From a bacterium (GTDB lineage: Bacteria; Margulisbacteria; Marinamargulisbacteria; JABIPA01), in NCBI GenBank assembly GCA_018698675.1, contig JABIPA010000073.1:1-64000 (forward strand): a stretch of DNA of 64,000 bases, written 5' to 3'. Below are positions 9,197 to 17,971 of this stretch, one piece after another (position 1 is the stretch's first letter; each line of letters begins with the position of its first letter). The notes beneath the pieces are model-generated. The model had not been told where the DNA came from. It made no database searches and saw nothing but the letters and a program-made list of their open reading frames with translations. The position numbers and the translations under genes were made by a program.

Positions 9197-9744
9197 TTTA
9201 GTGTATATGGATGAATGACTAATTGTCGTTCAACTAGGGATAAAATAGAGTAATTAGCAATATAAAAGACGCATGAATCTAAGGATTTGAAAGCCAGTTC
9301 TCTCGCTTTTTCGACCTCGTTAAAGGTTCTACCAGGCTCAATGAAATCAGCAATAAAAACTATTTTTTCCAAGGAAGACATTTTTGACTTTCCTGTTGAA
9401 TGCCATTTCATAGCATTGAGTATTTTTGGAGAAATACCTGGGATCTCATGGTTTGCTAAAGAAGGACCAAAAAAAGAATGCCATATTTTAGGATACGTTT
9501 TAAAAAGTGTTTCTAAAGGGTCAAGTGGTAACGATTTTATTTTAACTGAGTCCGGAGTTAACTGCTTTGCAATATCATGAAGAATTCCTGCTGAGTACGC
9601 TATCGTTTCGTCGAGGTTCCAGTGTTTTGCTAGTGCCCGAGCTTGAACAGCTACTCTTAGAGAGTGATCGAATCTAGGGCCAGGTTGAACATATTTAGAT
9701 AATGTTTTTGTGATGAGCGATTCAGATATTGTGGAAGTAGTCAT
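9166..9744 (-). CDS. yqeK: HD-domain nucleotide hydrolase (YqeK-like)
   Basis: A 192-residue HD-superfamily phosphohydrolase matching YqeK, which cleaves diadenosine tetraphosphate symmetrically in the cytoplasm. Metal ligands are visible: H28 in RFDHSLRVAVQARALA, the HD pair in AGILHDIAKQLT at about 52, H90-type residues in IWHSFFGPSLANHE, and a downstream D in IVFIADFIEPGR. It is the first gene of yqeK-LCP-rsfS. The nadD partner often found next to it is not upstream here. Confidence 0.92.
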   Translation of the reverse strand: MTTSTISESLITKTLSKYVQPGPRFDHSLRVAVQARALAKHWNLDETIAYSAGILHDIAKQLTPDSVKIKSLPLDPLETLFKTYPKIWHSFFGPSLANHEIPGISPKILNAMKWHSTGKSKMSSLEKIVFIADFIEPGRTFNEVEKARELAFKSLDSCVFYIANYSILSLVERQLVIHPYTLKCRNHYLKTK

Positions 9745-10014
9745 TTTTAATAAGAGCTCCGTAATCAGCGTATATGTTTATAATTTGTTTAGATCGGATA
9801 TTCGTGAACGGTTTAATGATGAATTGTTTGAAGGTAATTGTCCAATATTAATCGTGAATTGCAACATACATTTACATTGGGTAATCGAGAAGCTGTTCAA
9901 AAAAATTAGCTAAGCAACTGATTCTGAAAAATCACCGTAAAAGTGAAACCTCAAACCAGAAGCTCAGCCAAAATTTTTGAAAAGATTTTATTTTATTGTT
10001 CGATTACAATCGAG

Positions 10015-11193
10015 TTAGAATAAAACTCCGATTTCAAGAGTATGAAATGATTTCGGGTCCATTCCAATTTCTTCGCCGGCTTCATATGTATTATATACAT
10101 AGTTAAGATGGAGAATATAAAGGTCAAGTCCGAATCCACCAACGACATATCCTTGATTTAATCCGCCCCTAAGCTTTAAGAACATAATTTCTTTTTCAAA
10201 TCCCATGTGTAATTTTTTGTACATACTTGATTCGTCTGAAATAACTTCATAGTCGATTCCAAAAGTGGCCTCACCTAAAAAACTACCTACAACAGGAACA
10301 AATTCAAAATCTTGTTCTACAGAAAATCCAAGTTTAGCAATAACAGGGATTTCTCCTGTTACAGTAGTTGTTGAATAGTTCCCATCGTCGTCTTTAAGGG
10401 ACATTTCACCCTCTAGAGAAGCTCCGATATTTTTGATGACAAGGCCAACATTTCCATCTATCCCATCAAGAGGTTTTAAGAAGCCGATGTCAACGCCAAA
10501 TCCTTCCATGCTAAAAAAGTTTGGTCTGTCTTCTTGCAATCCGTTAATGTTTGCAAGGATGTCTCCTTGACCAAGCTCAAAAAATAATTCGCCAGTATTT
10601 TCGTTGTATATTTTGCTACGAGAAATATATTTAAATGTCGCACCTATTGAAATTTCTTCTCCAAGTATTTCAAAGTCGTCAGAAATTCCAACCATTCCTG
10701 ACGCATCTATTTGCCCAATAACATGTAATGTGGGACTAGTTCTTCTAGTCAAAGCAGCAGAAAACGCAGAATCAACATAGATTCCAGCCGCAAGTCCTGG
10801 CATAGATACGGATACGAGAGGGTAGAGTCCAAAACCAAAAATTTGATCCATAGGAACCAATGCCTGCAACATATCAAGTTGAGCACTTTCGTCTCCATCT
10901 TCAGATGATATGTCAGAAACATCTTGCATTTTTTCAAGACCTTCAGTTCCTAACATAGCACGAAGTCTAGGGAATTTAAGATGGAAGCCACCTAAGTTTG
11001 AAAGACCAGCTGGGTTTTGATAAAGAGCTGCGTCACTCTCACTAGTAGCCGTGGAAATTCCACCCATGGCTTGTTGCCTTAATGAACTAAATAATAAATC
11101 GGACTCATTTTCGCTTCCGATTGTAAATGTAGACATAAAAGCGATAGAGAAAATTGTTAATAATATCGTCTTTAATGATTTGTTAATATGCAT
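10015..11193 (-). CDS. Outer-membrane beta-barrel protein (PorV/TraF/FadL-like)
   Basis: A 392-residue protein with a signal peptide (residues 1-26, cleavage after TFTIGS or nearby) followed by a FadL/PorV-type start (RQQAMGGISTATSESDAALYQNPAGLS), in which the N-P-A-G-L motif forms the N-terminal plug of such barrels. Alternating hydrophobic strands and aromatic ends fill the rest, ending in the barrel-like HTLEIGVLF, an outer-membrane C-terminal signature finishing in Phe. A good Shine-Dalgarno (aaggag) precedes it. It follows a lipoprotein gene by 14 bases, so the pair is probably an outer-membrane unit. It could be a transporter or a structural barrel; the exact role is unknown. Confidence 0.75.
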   Translation of the reverse strand: MHINKSLKTILLTIFSIAFMSTFTIGSENESDLLFSSLRQQAMGGISTATSESDAALYQNPAGLSNLGGFHLKFPRLRAMLGTEGLEKMQDVSDISSEDGDESAQLDMLQALVPMDQIFGFGLYPLVSVSMPGLAAGIYVDSAFSAALTRRTSPTLHVIGQIDASGMVGISDDFEILGEEISIGATFKYISRSKIYNENTGELFFELGQGDILANINGLQEDRPNFFSMEGFGVDIGFLKPLDGIDGNVGLVIKNIGASLEGEMSLKDDDGNYSTTTVTGEIPVIAKLGFSVEQDFEFVPVVGSFLGEATFGIDYEVISDESSMYKKLHMGFEKEIMFLKLRGGLNQGYVVGGFGLDLYILHLNYVYNTYEAGEEIGMDPKSFHTLEIGVLF

Positions 11194-11207
11194 TTAAATG
11201 AATCTCC

Positions 11208-12239
11208 TTACAGCTTGAAATCTTTGAATATGTCTTCTATTACGGTTTGAACCTTATCGGAAGTCGTGTCGTCTGAATCCTCCGAAGAAAAAGTAACAGA
11301 GGTCGATCCGTTAGTGTATGTTCCATCTGTTGTAACTGCTTCATAGAGTTGATAAAAATCACCGGTATATTCTTGAATACGACGAATAATGTCTACTTGA
11401 TCGTCTTTAAAAAGTTTAACTTTATCTGATGTAATAAAATTTATACACTCGTCACCAAAATAGGCGACACCAAGAGGGAATGTGCTTGCTTCGATTTTAG
11501 CTTTAAGTTCTGGGTCGATTAGATTTAGAAAGTCAGTAACTTCAGCAGAAAGAGTTGGCTCGATTAGTAGGGTTAAAACTTGTCGGTAATCCCCTCCATA
11601 GTCCGCTTGGACCTGCGCTTCATCAATGGTTCCATCTTCTTGAAGTGTTATGACGTCATTAATTATGACAAATGCGGCTAATGCGTTTGCCATCATTCCG
11701 ATTAACGATTCATTTGCATCCAATTCTCCGGCTGTGTCTGCTTGAGCCTTGAAGCTCGAACCGATTAATTCAGTCGTAAGAGCAGATGCTGCATTCGTTG
11801 ATAGAGCTGCAATTAAAATGTCTGTTTTCTTTTCTTCAGAAACGTCGCCGTTTTCGTCAGTTAGACCGACCGTTTCGGAGATTTCAACTATCATGTTATC
11901 TCCACTTGTAGAACCGTCACTTGCAGCGTCTGCAAATTTGGCTCCAATTTCAAGAGATGAAACTTCATTTTGCCCAAATATAGCTTCTGCATTTGCAATT
12001 AAGGCATCTTGTTTTTGTTCTGGGTTGGCATTTTCACTAGAGATTACAATTAAAGCAACCTCTTCAACTTTATTATAGTCTTCGGGACTGGATGCTTGTT
12101 TAATCAGGTCAATAGGATCCGTTTCTTCTGGCTCATCAGCAAACCCTTCAAAAAGATTCGTTCCACATCCGACCAATAAGAGCATGCAAACAGCTAATAC
12201 ACTTGTTAACATAGCCCCTTTATAAAAATTTTTTTTCAT
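11208..12239 (-). CDS. Predicted lipoprotein of unknown function
   Basis: A 343-residue exported protein with a type II signal peptide: positively charged N-terminus, hydrophobic core, and lipobox LLVG-C at residues 22-25. The mature part is acidic, Ala/Ser/Thr-rich and largely helical, containing repeated ALSTNAASALTTEL-type segments and no enzyme motif I know. A strong ribosome binding site (gaggtga) is present. It is co-oriented with and 14 bases upstream of the barrel gene, and both would reach the outer membrane. It may assist or decorate the barrel. Confidence 0.75.
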   Translation of the reverse strand: MKKNFYKGAMLTSVLAVCMLLLVGCGTNLFEGFADEPEETDPIDLIKQASSPEDYNKVEEVALIVISSENANPEQKQDALIANAEAIFGQNEVSSLEIGAKFADAASDGSTSGDNMIVEISETVGLTDENGDVSEEKKTDILIAALSTNAASALTTELIGSSFKAQADTAGELDANESLIGMMANALAAFVIINDVITLQEDGTIDEAQVQADYGGDYRQVLTLLIEPTLSAEVTDFLNLIDPELKAKIEASTFPLGVAYFGDECINFITSDKVKLFKDDQVDIIRRIQEYTGDFYQLYEAVTTDGTYTNGSTSVTFSSEDSDDTTSDKVQTVIEDIFKDFKL

Positions 12240-12487
12240 AAAATCACCTCTTTTGATATTTTTTACTTTGAATCATTTGTAATTTGGATAATTTATTTAT
12301 CCGAGCTCGTCCCTAAATAGCAGAGTTATTAGTTTTTAACTGTCACCGAATGGTATACCGATAATTGAAGAATCATTTAATGTATCGAATTTAGATAATT
12401 TAATTTAAATAAACGATTTATATATGATATATACCCATTATTTAAATAAAACTAACATATTTTCTTAGCGACTAAATTACTGCAAAC

Positions 12488-13687
12488 TTAATCATCAAAT
12501 GATTCATCGTCCGTAAGGTCAGAAATGACTAGCGAGCCAACGGCATCACCATAAACATTTGTGACTGTTCGAAACATATCTAATATACGATCAATAGCAA
12601 GTATCAAACCGACACCTTCAATAGGGAGCTGAACTGATGATAACACAGCGACCATTGTAACTAAACCCGCGCTAGGTATTCCTGCCGCGCCAACGGAAGC
12701 TAAAATAGCGGTTAAAACAATTATGCCTTGTTGAAATAGAGTTAAGTGGATGTCATATGCTTGGGCAATGAAAAGAGCAGCAACTGCTTCATACAGAGCT
12801 GTTCCGTCCATATTTACGGTGGCGCCTAATGGTACAACAAACCCGGTTACTTTCTTTTTTAACTGTTTAATTTGATGTAGGCAGGACACCGTTACTGGGA
12901 TAGTTGCGACACTACTGTCGGTTGAAAAGGCAGTTGCTAACGCCGGTAATATGGTTTTTATAAACTTGAAAGGTGATTCGTTACTAAAAATCCAAACGAT
13001 TACTGTTAATACCAAAAAGAAATGGATGGCTAATCCAAGAACTACAGTGGTTCCGTATAGAAATATAGGAGCTAGAACAGTGTAGCTATTGGTAGCAACT
13101 AGCTCTGCAATTAGTACCATGACTCCAATCGGGGCCAATTTCATAATCCATTGTGTAATTAGCATCATGACATCGTTTATGCTGATAAAGAATTTCGATA
13201 TGGATTTATTTTTAGACTCGATACTTAAAAGAACAACTCCAATTAATATTGAAAATAAAATTAGCCCAATCATATTGGCGTCCACCAATGCTCTAAAAAC
13301 ATTGTCTGGGATTAAATCGATAAAGGAAAAGGGGCGCTCACCTTTGATGGCGGATAGGTCCGGTTGTGGAAGATCATGAGCAACTATAGAGACGCCAGGT
13401 TTAATAACGTTAACTAGAAACAACCCTATAATGACTGAAATTGCAGAAGTGAAAAGGTAAAAGACGATGGTTTTAAATCCAAGCATTTTTAGGGCTTTTA
13501 TATTTTTAAGATTAACGATTCCTGAAATAATCGAAGCAATAACTAAAGGAACCATTATTAAACGTAAGAGACGAATAAATATTTCGCCGATTGGATGGAA
13601 AATTACGACCCACTCTTTGAAAAATAAGCCAAGAAATAAGCCGATAAAAATCCCAAGGAAAACTTGAGTATGTAAGTTGATTTTCAT
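12488..13687 (-). CDS. gltP: Sodium/proton:dicarboxylate (glutamate/aspartate) symporter
   Basis: A 399-residue transporter of the DAACS (SLC1-like) family that imports acidic amino acids or C4-dicarboxylates with cations. The membrane core is complete: N-terminal helices with FIRLLRLIMVPLVIASI, the serine-rich re-entrant loop HP1 (ALATAFSTDSSVATIPVT), TM7 NMDGT (GATVNMDGTALYEAVAA), HP2 (SVGAAGIPSAGLVTM), and TM8 with the substrate-binding Asp/Arg region (DRILDMFRTVTNVYGDAV). The Arg after DMF favours acidic substrates. It is divergent from hemN across a 337-base gap. The gene name is by family resemblance. Confidence 0.9.
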   Translation of the reverse strand: MKINLHTQVFLGIFIGLFLGLFFKEWVVIFHPIGEIFIRLLRLIMVPLVIASIISGIVNLKNIKALKMLGFKTIVFYLFTSAISVIIGLFLVNVIKPGVSIVAHDLPQPDLSAIKGERPFSFIDLIPDNVFRALVDANMIGLILFSILIGVVLLSIESKNKSISKFFISINDVMMLITQWIMKLAPIGVMVLIAELVATNSYTVLAPIFLYGTTVVLGLAIHFFLVLTVIVWIFSNESPFKFIKTILPALATAFSTDSSVATIPVTVSCLHQIKQLKKKVTGFVVPLGATVNMDGTALYEAVAALFIAQAYDIHLTLFQQGIIVLTAILASVGAAGIPSAGLVTMVAVLSSVQLPIEGVGLILAIDRILDMFRTVTNVYGDAVGSLVISDLTDDESFDD

Positions 13688-14024
13688 AGAGGTTCTTTTA
13701 AACGATAGCTAGAAAAAAAGTTTTTGTAAAAGGGAAAGTTTTTTGTTAACCAAACGAATGCGTAAATAAATGGATTATTTAGACTGTTTCAATAGAGGTG
13801 TGAAAAAAGGGATTTACATACTTGATCGTATTATAGGCAAAAGTAAGGAACTTTTTAATAGTCGAAATTTCGCTTGTCTTGGTATAGAAAAATCAGGTAT
13901 CTGTGTTAAACTTTTTAGTCTATTTAGGAAGGTTCTTTTGACCCTTTATTGAGATTACGTTGATTTATTTAATATTTATTAGAAATAATGTGCTGGCGAG
14001 TTGAGCATATAAAAGGTAGAAAAA
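13688..14024. other. Divergent intergenic region gltP/hemN
   Basis: A 337-base stretch between divergent genes. A 60-residue ORF (13770..13952) lies here but has no ribosome binding site or domain. A possible hemN promoter is at its right end. I see no RNA fold or riboswitch. Confidence 0.5.
13960..13989 (+). promoter_or_regulatory. Possible promoter for hemN
   Basis: TTGATT and AATAAT (one mismatch from TATAAT) are separated by 18 bases and lie about 35 bases before the hemN ATG. The region is very AT-rich, so the match could be chance. Confidence 0.4.
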
Positions 14025-15401
14025 ATGGAAACAGTTGGTAGAGAATTAATCGAAAAATATAATATTAAAGGGCCGAGGTACACAAGTTATCCGACTGCCC
14101 CAAATTGGGAAAGTAATTTTTCGGAAGAATCTTACAAGGAGAAACTTGTTTCGTTTGGACAAAGTAATAAATCATTGTCCCTTTATATTCATGTCCCGTT
14201 TTGTGAATCCCGGTGTTATTTTTGCGCATGTTCCGTATTGATTCATAAATCGTTTCCCCAGAATTTTCAGAATGAATATATAGATTCTGTGTTGAAGGAA
14301 GCTCGTCTTGTTCAAGGAATTATAGGCGGTAGAAAAAAAGTTAAGCAGTTTCATATCGGAGGTGGGACGCCAAGTTACTTGTCAGTAGAGTCTCTTGAGC
14401 GTTTAATGGCCGGAATATCTGATTATTTTGATTTGGATTTTGAATCTGAAGTTGCTATCGAAATTGACCCTAGATTTATTGATTTGAAGAAATTAAGTTG
14501 TTTGAAAAAACTAGGTTTCAATAGGCTTTCTTTTGGAATACAGGATTTTTCAGAAAAGGTGCAGGAGTCTATCAATCGATTTCACAGTTTTGAACTTGTA
14601 TCCGCTTTATTTAAAGATGTGAGAAAGGTTGGTTTTGAAAACATAAATATTGATTTGATTTATGGCCTTCCGAATCAAACGATGGAGAGGTTTCAGAAAA
14701 CAATTGAGCAGGTTTTTCAATTGAAACCGTCAAGAATAGCATTGTATAGCTTTGCCCATATCCCTCAAGTAGTTTCTCATCAAAAGTTGATAAAAGATGA
14801 CGAACTACCGTCTCCTTCCGTAAAACTTGATTTGTTTATGTATGCAAGAAATGAGTTTGAGAAACTAGGTTATTTAGCGATTGCAATGGACCATTTTGCA
14901 TTGCCTTCGGATCCCTTGGCAGATGCTTTTGAAAATCAATCATTGCATAGGAATTTTATGGGATACACAACGAGACCAGCTGACGAATTTATTGGGCTTG
15001 GATATTCTTCGATTGGATTTTTGGAAAATACGTTTGTTCAAAACGTTAAGTCGTTGGATAGTTATTTCAAATTGTTAAAAGAAGGCAAACTTCCTGTGTC
15101 TAGAGGATTGCTATTGTCTGAAGACGATAGAATTCGAAAATGGGTAATATATGAAATAATGTGTCATTTTGAACTAGATATGAACGTATTTCAGGAAAAA
15201 TATAAAGTGAGTTTTAGAGACTATTTTCATGACGAAGCAACGGGGATTCATGATTGTGAGATGGCAGGTTTTCTTAAGTGTGAGGAAAATATGATTACCG
15301 TCACAACTAAAGGCAAAATGTTCGTTAGAAATATAGCTATGGTATTTGATATCTATTTGAAAAAGGATAGAGAGAAACAAGTTTTTTCGAAAACTGTTTA
15401 A
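14025..15401 (+). CDS. hemN: Oxygen-independent coproporphyrinogen III oxidase
   Basis: A 458-residue radical SAM enzyme that decarboxylates coproporphyrinogen III to protoporphyrinogen IX without O2, in the cytoplasm. The [4Fe-4S] cluster motif is PFCESRCYFCACSV (CxxxCxxCxC), the full HemN form rather than the shorter HemW form. The N-terminal IEKYNIKGPRYTSYPTAPNW is the HemN substrate-trip segment, and FHIGGGTPSYL binds SAM. The C-terminal HemN domain carries FMGYTTRPADEFIGLGYSSIG. It indicates heme synthesis under anoxic or low-oxygen conditions. The ATG has a ggtag site upstream. Its 3' end overlaps the convergent PlsY-like gene by 4 bases. Confidence 0.95.
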   Translation: METVGRELIEKYNIKGPRYTSYPTAPNWESNFSEESYKEKLVSFGQSNKSLSLYIHVPFCESRCYFCACSVLIHKSFPQNFQNEYIDSVLKEARLVQGIIGGRKKVKQFHIGGGTPSYLSVESLERLMAGISDYFDLDFESEVAIEIDPRFIDLKKLSCLKKLGFNRLSFGIQDFSEKVQESINRFHSFELVSALFKDVRKVGFENINIDLIYGLPNQTMERFQKTIEQVFQLKPSRIALYSFAHIPQVVSHQKLIKDDELPSPSVKLDLFMYARNEFEKLGYLAIAMDHFALPSDPLADAFENQSLHRNFMGYTTRPADEFIGLGYSSIGFLENTFVQNVKSLDSYFKLLKEGKLPVSRGLLLSEDDRIRKWVIYEIMCHFELDMNVFQEKYKVSFRDYFHDEATGIHDCEMAGFLKCEENMITVTTKGKMFVRNIAMVFDIYLKKDREKQVFSKTV

Positions 15402-16024
15402 TTCAAATTTGTTAGAGTATCTCGGGAGCCTCTTTGTAAAAGAGAGCGATATAATGTTACCGGAGCCTGTTCAAAATGCTCGAAAATTGTTTTGCTCCAT
15501 TTCAGAAAAACTAGAATGAAAATTGCGATATTTAGAATATAAAACTCTGCTGCTCCGTCAGTAAAGCTAATCGTGAAAAATTGAAGAATAATCGTAAGTA
15601 ACATTCCTATCGCGACTGAATTCGCGGCTAAGCATAACAATGAAAGCATAATTGGGAAAAGAATAATCATTGCTGGGAAGAAAAATGTATAAATTCCTAA
15701 AAGAAAACTTATCGTAAATCCAGAATATTTAAATCCAGTAAACGGAGACCATAAGTGAAGTGCAAACCCTATAGATAACGCAAAAATAATATGGTGAGCA
15801 GGAACAAATTGAAATCCGTAATAAAGAGGTAAAAATCCTTTTAAAAATGAACCGACCCATGCAAAGGCCAATCGAATAGGCTTTGCGGGCATCATGATAA
15901 ATGGAATATCTCGCTGGCCGTTATAATATTTATTTTTTTCGTGTAACCAGTCGAAAAACAAATCTAACGGAATAGATAAAATAAAAATAACGGCAAGATA
16001 ATAAATAACTGACGTTATTTCCAT
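15398..16024 (-). CDS. PlsY-like membrane protein lacking acyltransferase motifs
   Basis: A 208-residue membrane protein with about six hydrophobic segments. Its layout follows PlsY (acylphosphate:glycerol-3-phosphate acyltransferase). GSFLKGFLPLYYG at about 58-70 matches PlsY's D-hh-KG-hPv segment, and FALHLWSPFTGFKYSGFTISFLLG at about 87-110 matches GH-fPvf-gFkGGKGvAt-lG. However, the GSGNIGATN loop is replaced by GQRDIPFIMMPA and the GGKG substrate loop by KYSG, so catalysis by the known mechanism is unlikely. The gene lies 3 bases downstream of lysC. It may be a degenerate paralogue or a repurposed lipid-binding protein. Confidence 0.55.
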   Translation of the reverse strand: MEITSVIYYLAVIFILSIPLDLFFDWLHEKNKYYNGQRDIPFIMMPAKPIRLAFAWVGSFLKGFLPLYYGFQFVPAHHIIFALSIGFALHLWSPFTGFKYSGFTISFLLGIYTFFFPAMIILFPIMLSLLCLAANSVAIGMLLTIILQFFTISFTDGAAEFYILNIAIFILVFLKWSKTIFEHFEQAPVTLYRSLLQRGSRDTLTNLN

Positions 16025-16027
16025 AGA

Positions 16028-17245
16028 CTAGTGTTTATCCAGTTCAAACGCATCATGTAGATATTGAAGCGCTGGCTTTGCATCTTCTTTATTAATGACA
16101 CATGAAATTTTAATTTCTGAAGTTGAAATGAATTTAATATTAATTTTATGTTCGCCAAATACCTGAAACATTTTAGCGGCAACGCCAGGTTTAGATACCA
16201 TTCCAATACCAACTACAGATAGTTTTGCAATATTATCATCCCATTCAATACCTGAAGCATTTAATTCATCACAAATGGTTTGAGATATTTTTTTCGCTAA
16301 TTCTAAATCTATCTTATCGATAGTATATGTTACGTCGTTCATTTTATTTTCGTTGATACTTTGAACAATCATATCCACGTTGATATTTTGTTCAGCAAGT
16401 TTTGAAAATATTAGACCAGCTACACCTGGCGTATCAGGGACTTTTAGAATAGATAGTGTTGCTTGTTCTTGATTTAATGTTATTCCGGTTACGGGTCTAT
16501 GAGATTCCAAATTAGAACCCTCCTTTACTCTAGTTCCTTCCGAGTCCTTAAAAGAACTTCGGACATGTATAATAATATTATTTTCTTTCGCACATTCTAC
16601 AGATCGAGGGTGTAATACTTTTGCACCTAACGATGCTAATTCTAGCATTTCATCATAAGAAATTTCATCTAGTTTTCTCGCATTTTTAACCAATCGAGGG
16701 TCTGTCGTGTAGACACCGTCAACGTCTGTGCAAATGTCACATTCGGACGCCCCAATAACGGAAGCTAAAACAACTGCGGATGTATCAGAACCGCCTCGTC
16801 CAATTGTCGTCACATCTAAAATGTGATTTACACCTTGAAATCCGGTAACGATAACGATTTTTCCTTTAGACAATTCATCGTATATTCGAGAAGGTTCTAC
16901 TTTTATAATTTTTGCTCTGTTATAAATATTTTCAGTTTTAATCCCGGCTTGGAGCCCCGTTAGTGAAATGGCCGGCGTTCCAGAACCATTAAGAGCCATG
17001 GCTAAGAGTGCGGCAGAAACATTTTCTCCAGTGGATATCAATGCATCATATTCACGTGGGCACGGATTTGGAGACATTTCGGATGCTAATTTAACAAGGT
17101 TATCTGTTGTATCGCCCATTGCGGACACAACTATTACTAAGTTTGGGAATTGTTTTTTTGCTTCAATCAGTCGAGCAGCGATATTTTTAATCCGTTCAGG
17201 ACTTCCAACCGATGATCCACCAAATTTTTTAACGGCTATTTTCAT
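16028..17245 (-). CDS. lysC: Aspartate kinase
   Basis: Makes aspartyl-phosphate, the first step to lysine/DAP, threonine and methionine. The kinase domain occupies about 1-245 (KFGGSSVGSPERI, and TTIGRGGSDTSAVVLA binding ATP and aspartate), followed by two ACT regulatory domains (about 260-400; ITLNQEQATLSILKVPDTPGVAGLIF and LSVVGIGMVSKPGVAAKMF). At 405 residues it is a monofunctional kinase without homoserine dehydrogenase, and likely feedback-inhibited through the ACT pair. The ORF can be extended to a TTG at 17266, but the ATG at 17245 gives the family-standard MKIAVKKFGG start. It supplies dapF/dapL nearby. Confidence 0.95.
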   Translation of the reverse strand: MKIAVKKFGGSSVGSPERIKNIAARLIEAKKQFPNLVIVVSAMGDTTDNLVKLASEMSPNPCPREYDALISTGENVSAALLAMALNGSGTPAISLTGLQAGIKTENIYNRAKIIKVEPSRIYDELSKGKIVIVTGFQGVNHILDVTTIGRGGSDTSAVVLASVIGASECDICTDVDGVYTTDPRLVKNARKLDEISYDEMLELASLGAKVLHPRSVECAKENNIIIHVRSSFKDSEGTRVKEGSNLESHRPVTGITLNQEQATLSILKVPDTPGVAGLIFSKLAEQNINVDMIVQSINENKMNDVTYTIDKIDLELAKKISQTICDELNASGIEWDDNIAKLSVVGIGMVSKPGVAAKMFQVFGEHKINIKFISTSEIKISCVINKEDAKPALQYLHDAFELDKH

Positions 17246-17395
17246 ATTGGATTGTAAAACTACCAAACATTAACTAGCATGTCTATAATTAACCATAGGT
17301 TATTATGATAATAAGGTTGGGTTTATAGTTTTTTCTAATTTAAAATAGTCATAAAATGATTGAAATATTTAATTGAACGGGTGGATGGGATACAA

Positions 17396-17971
17396 GTGAA
17401 TAACGAATTTTTAATTTTTGGAGTAATCGGACGGAATGGGGCGGGTAAGTCGACGATATGCGACTATTTGTCCGAGAAGGGATTTAGTGTTTTTTCGTTA
17501 TCAGATATCGTTAGATCTGAAGCGGATAGGCAAGGCTTAAGTCATACGCGAGAAAATTTGATTCAAATTGGGACTCGCTTGAAAAGCGAAGAAGGGTTGG
17601 ATGTATTGGCCAAACGTTCATTTAAAGAAATTGTAGAAAAATCAGAAAATAAAAAAATCGTATTTGATAGCATTCGTTTGCCAGAAGAGGTTCTGTTTTT
17701 TAAATCTCACGGTGCTATTTTATTAGGGATTGATGCACCAGTTGAAACAAGATATTCGAGAATATCAAAACGAAAAAAAGAAACAGACGAGCAATCTTAC
17801 GAAACATTTAAAAAATTGGACCTTCATGAATATGAAGGGAAAAGCGGTGGACAGAATATTAAGGCAACTTTTTCGTTATCAGACCACGTCATTGATAATG
17901 TAGGTGATTTGAAAAATGTGCACCGAAAAATCGATAATATTTTGGAGTCAGTAAAAAATGGACCATCTTAA
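17396..17971 (+). CDS. P-loop nucleoside-monophosphate-kinase-like protein
   Basis: A small P-loop NTPase resembling dephospho-CoA kinase/dCMP-kinase-like enzymes and the archaeal UPF0200 family. The Walker A is GVIGRNGAGKST close to the N-terminus. A lid and substrate region follows (SLSDIVRSEADRQGL), then IVFDSIRLPEEVLFFKSHGAILLGIDAP, where D and R would contact substrate, and an Arg-rich lid (RYSRISKRKKETDEQ). The ORF track starts at a TTG (17360); the GTG at 17396 puts the P-loop at the usual distance from the N-terminus. It overlaps murA by 14 bases, so they are probably co-transcribed. Its true substrate is unknown. Confidence 0.7.
   Translation: MNNEFLIFGVIGRNGAGKSTICDYLSEKGFSVFSLSDIVRSEADRQGLSHTRENLIQIGTRLKSEEGLDVLAKRSFKEIVEKSENKKIVFDSIRLPEEVLFFKSHGAILLGIDAPVETRYSRISKRKKETDEQSYETFKKLDLHEYEGKSGGQNIKATFSLSDHVIDNVGDLKNVHRKIDNILESVKNGPS

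Noticed and set aside
9710-9913. 67-residue plus-strand ORF
   Set aside because: Overlaps the yqeK start, has no ribosome binding site or recognisable domain.
12286-12302. Small palindrome GGATAA-TTTAT-TTATCC upstream of the lipoprotein gene
   Set aside because: Too short and AT-rich to distinguish from chance; not placed on a visible promoter.
13770-13952. 60-residue plus-strand ORF upstream of hemN
   Set aside because: No ribosome binding site, no domain, lies where promoters of divergent genes are expected.
17246-17266. TTG start of lysC given by the ORF track
   Set aside because: The ATG seven codons later matches the conserved MKIAVKKFGG start of aspartate kinases.
17246-17359. Lysine riboswitch before lysC
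   Set aside because: The lysC leader is only about 100 bases, AT-rich, with no L-box-like structure visible.
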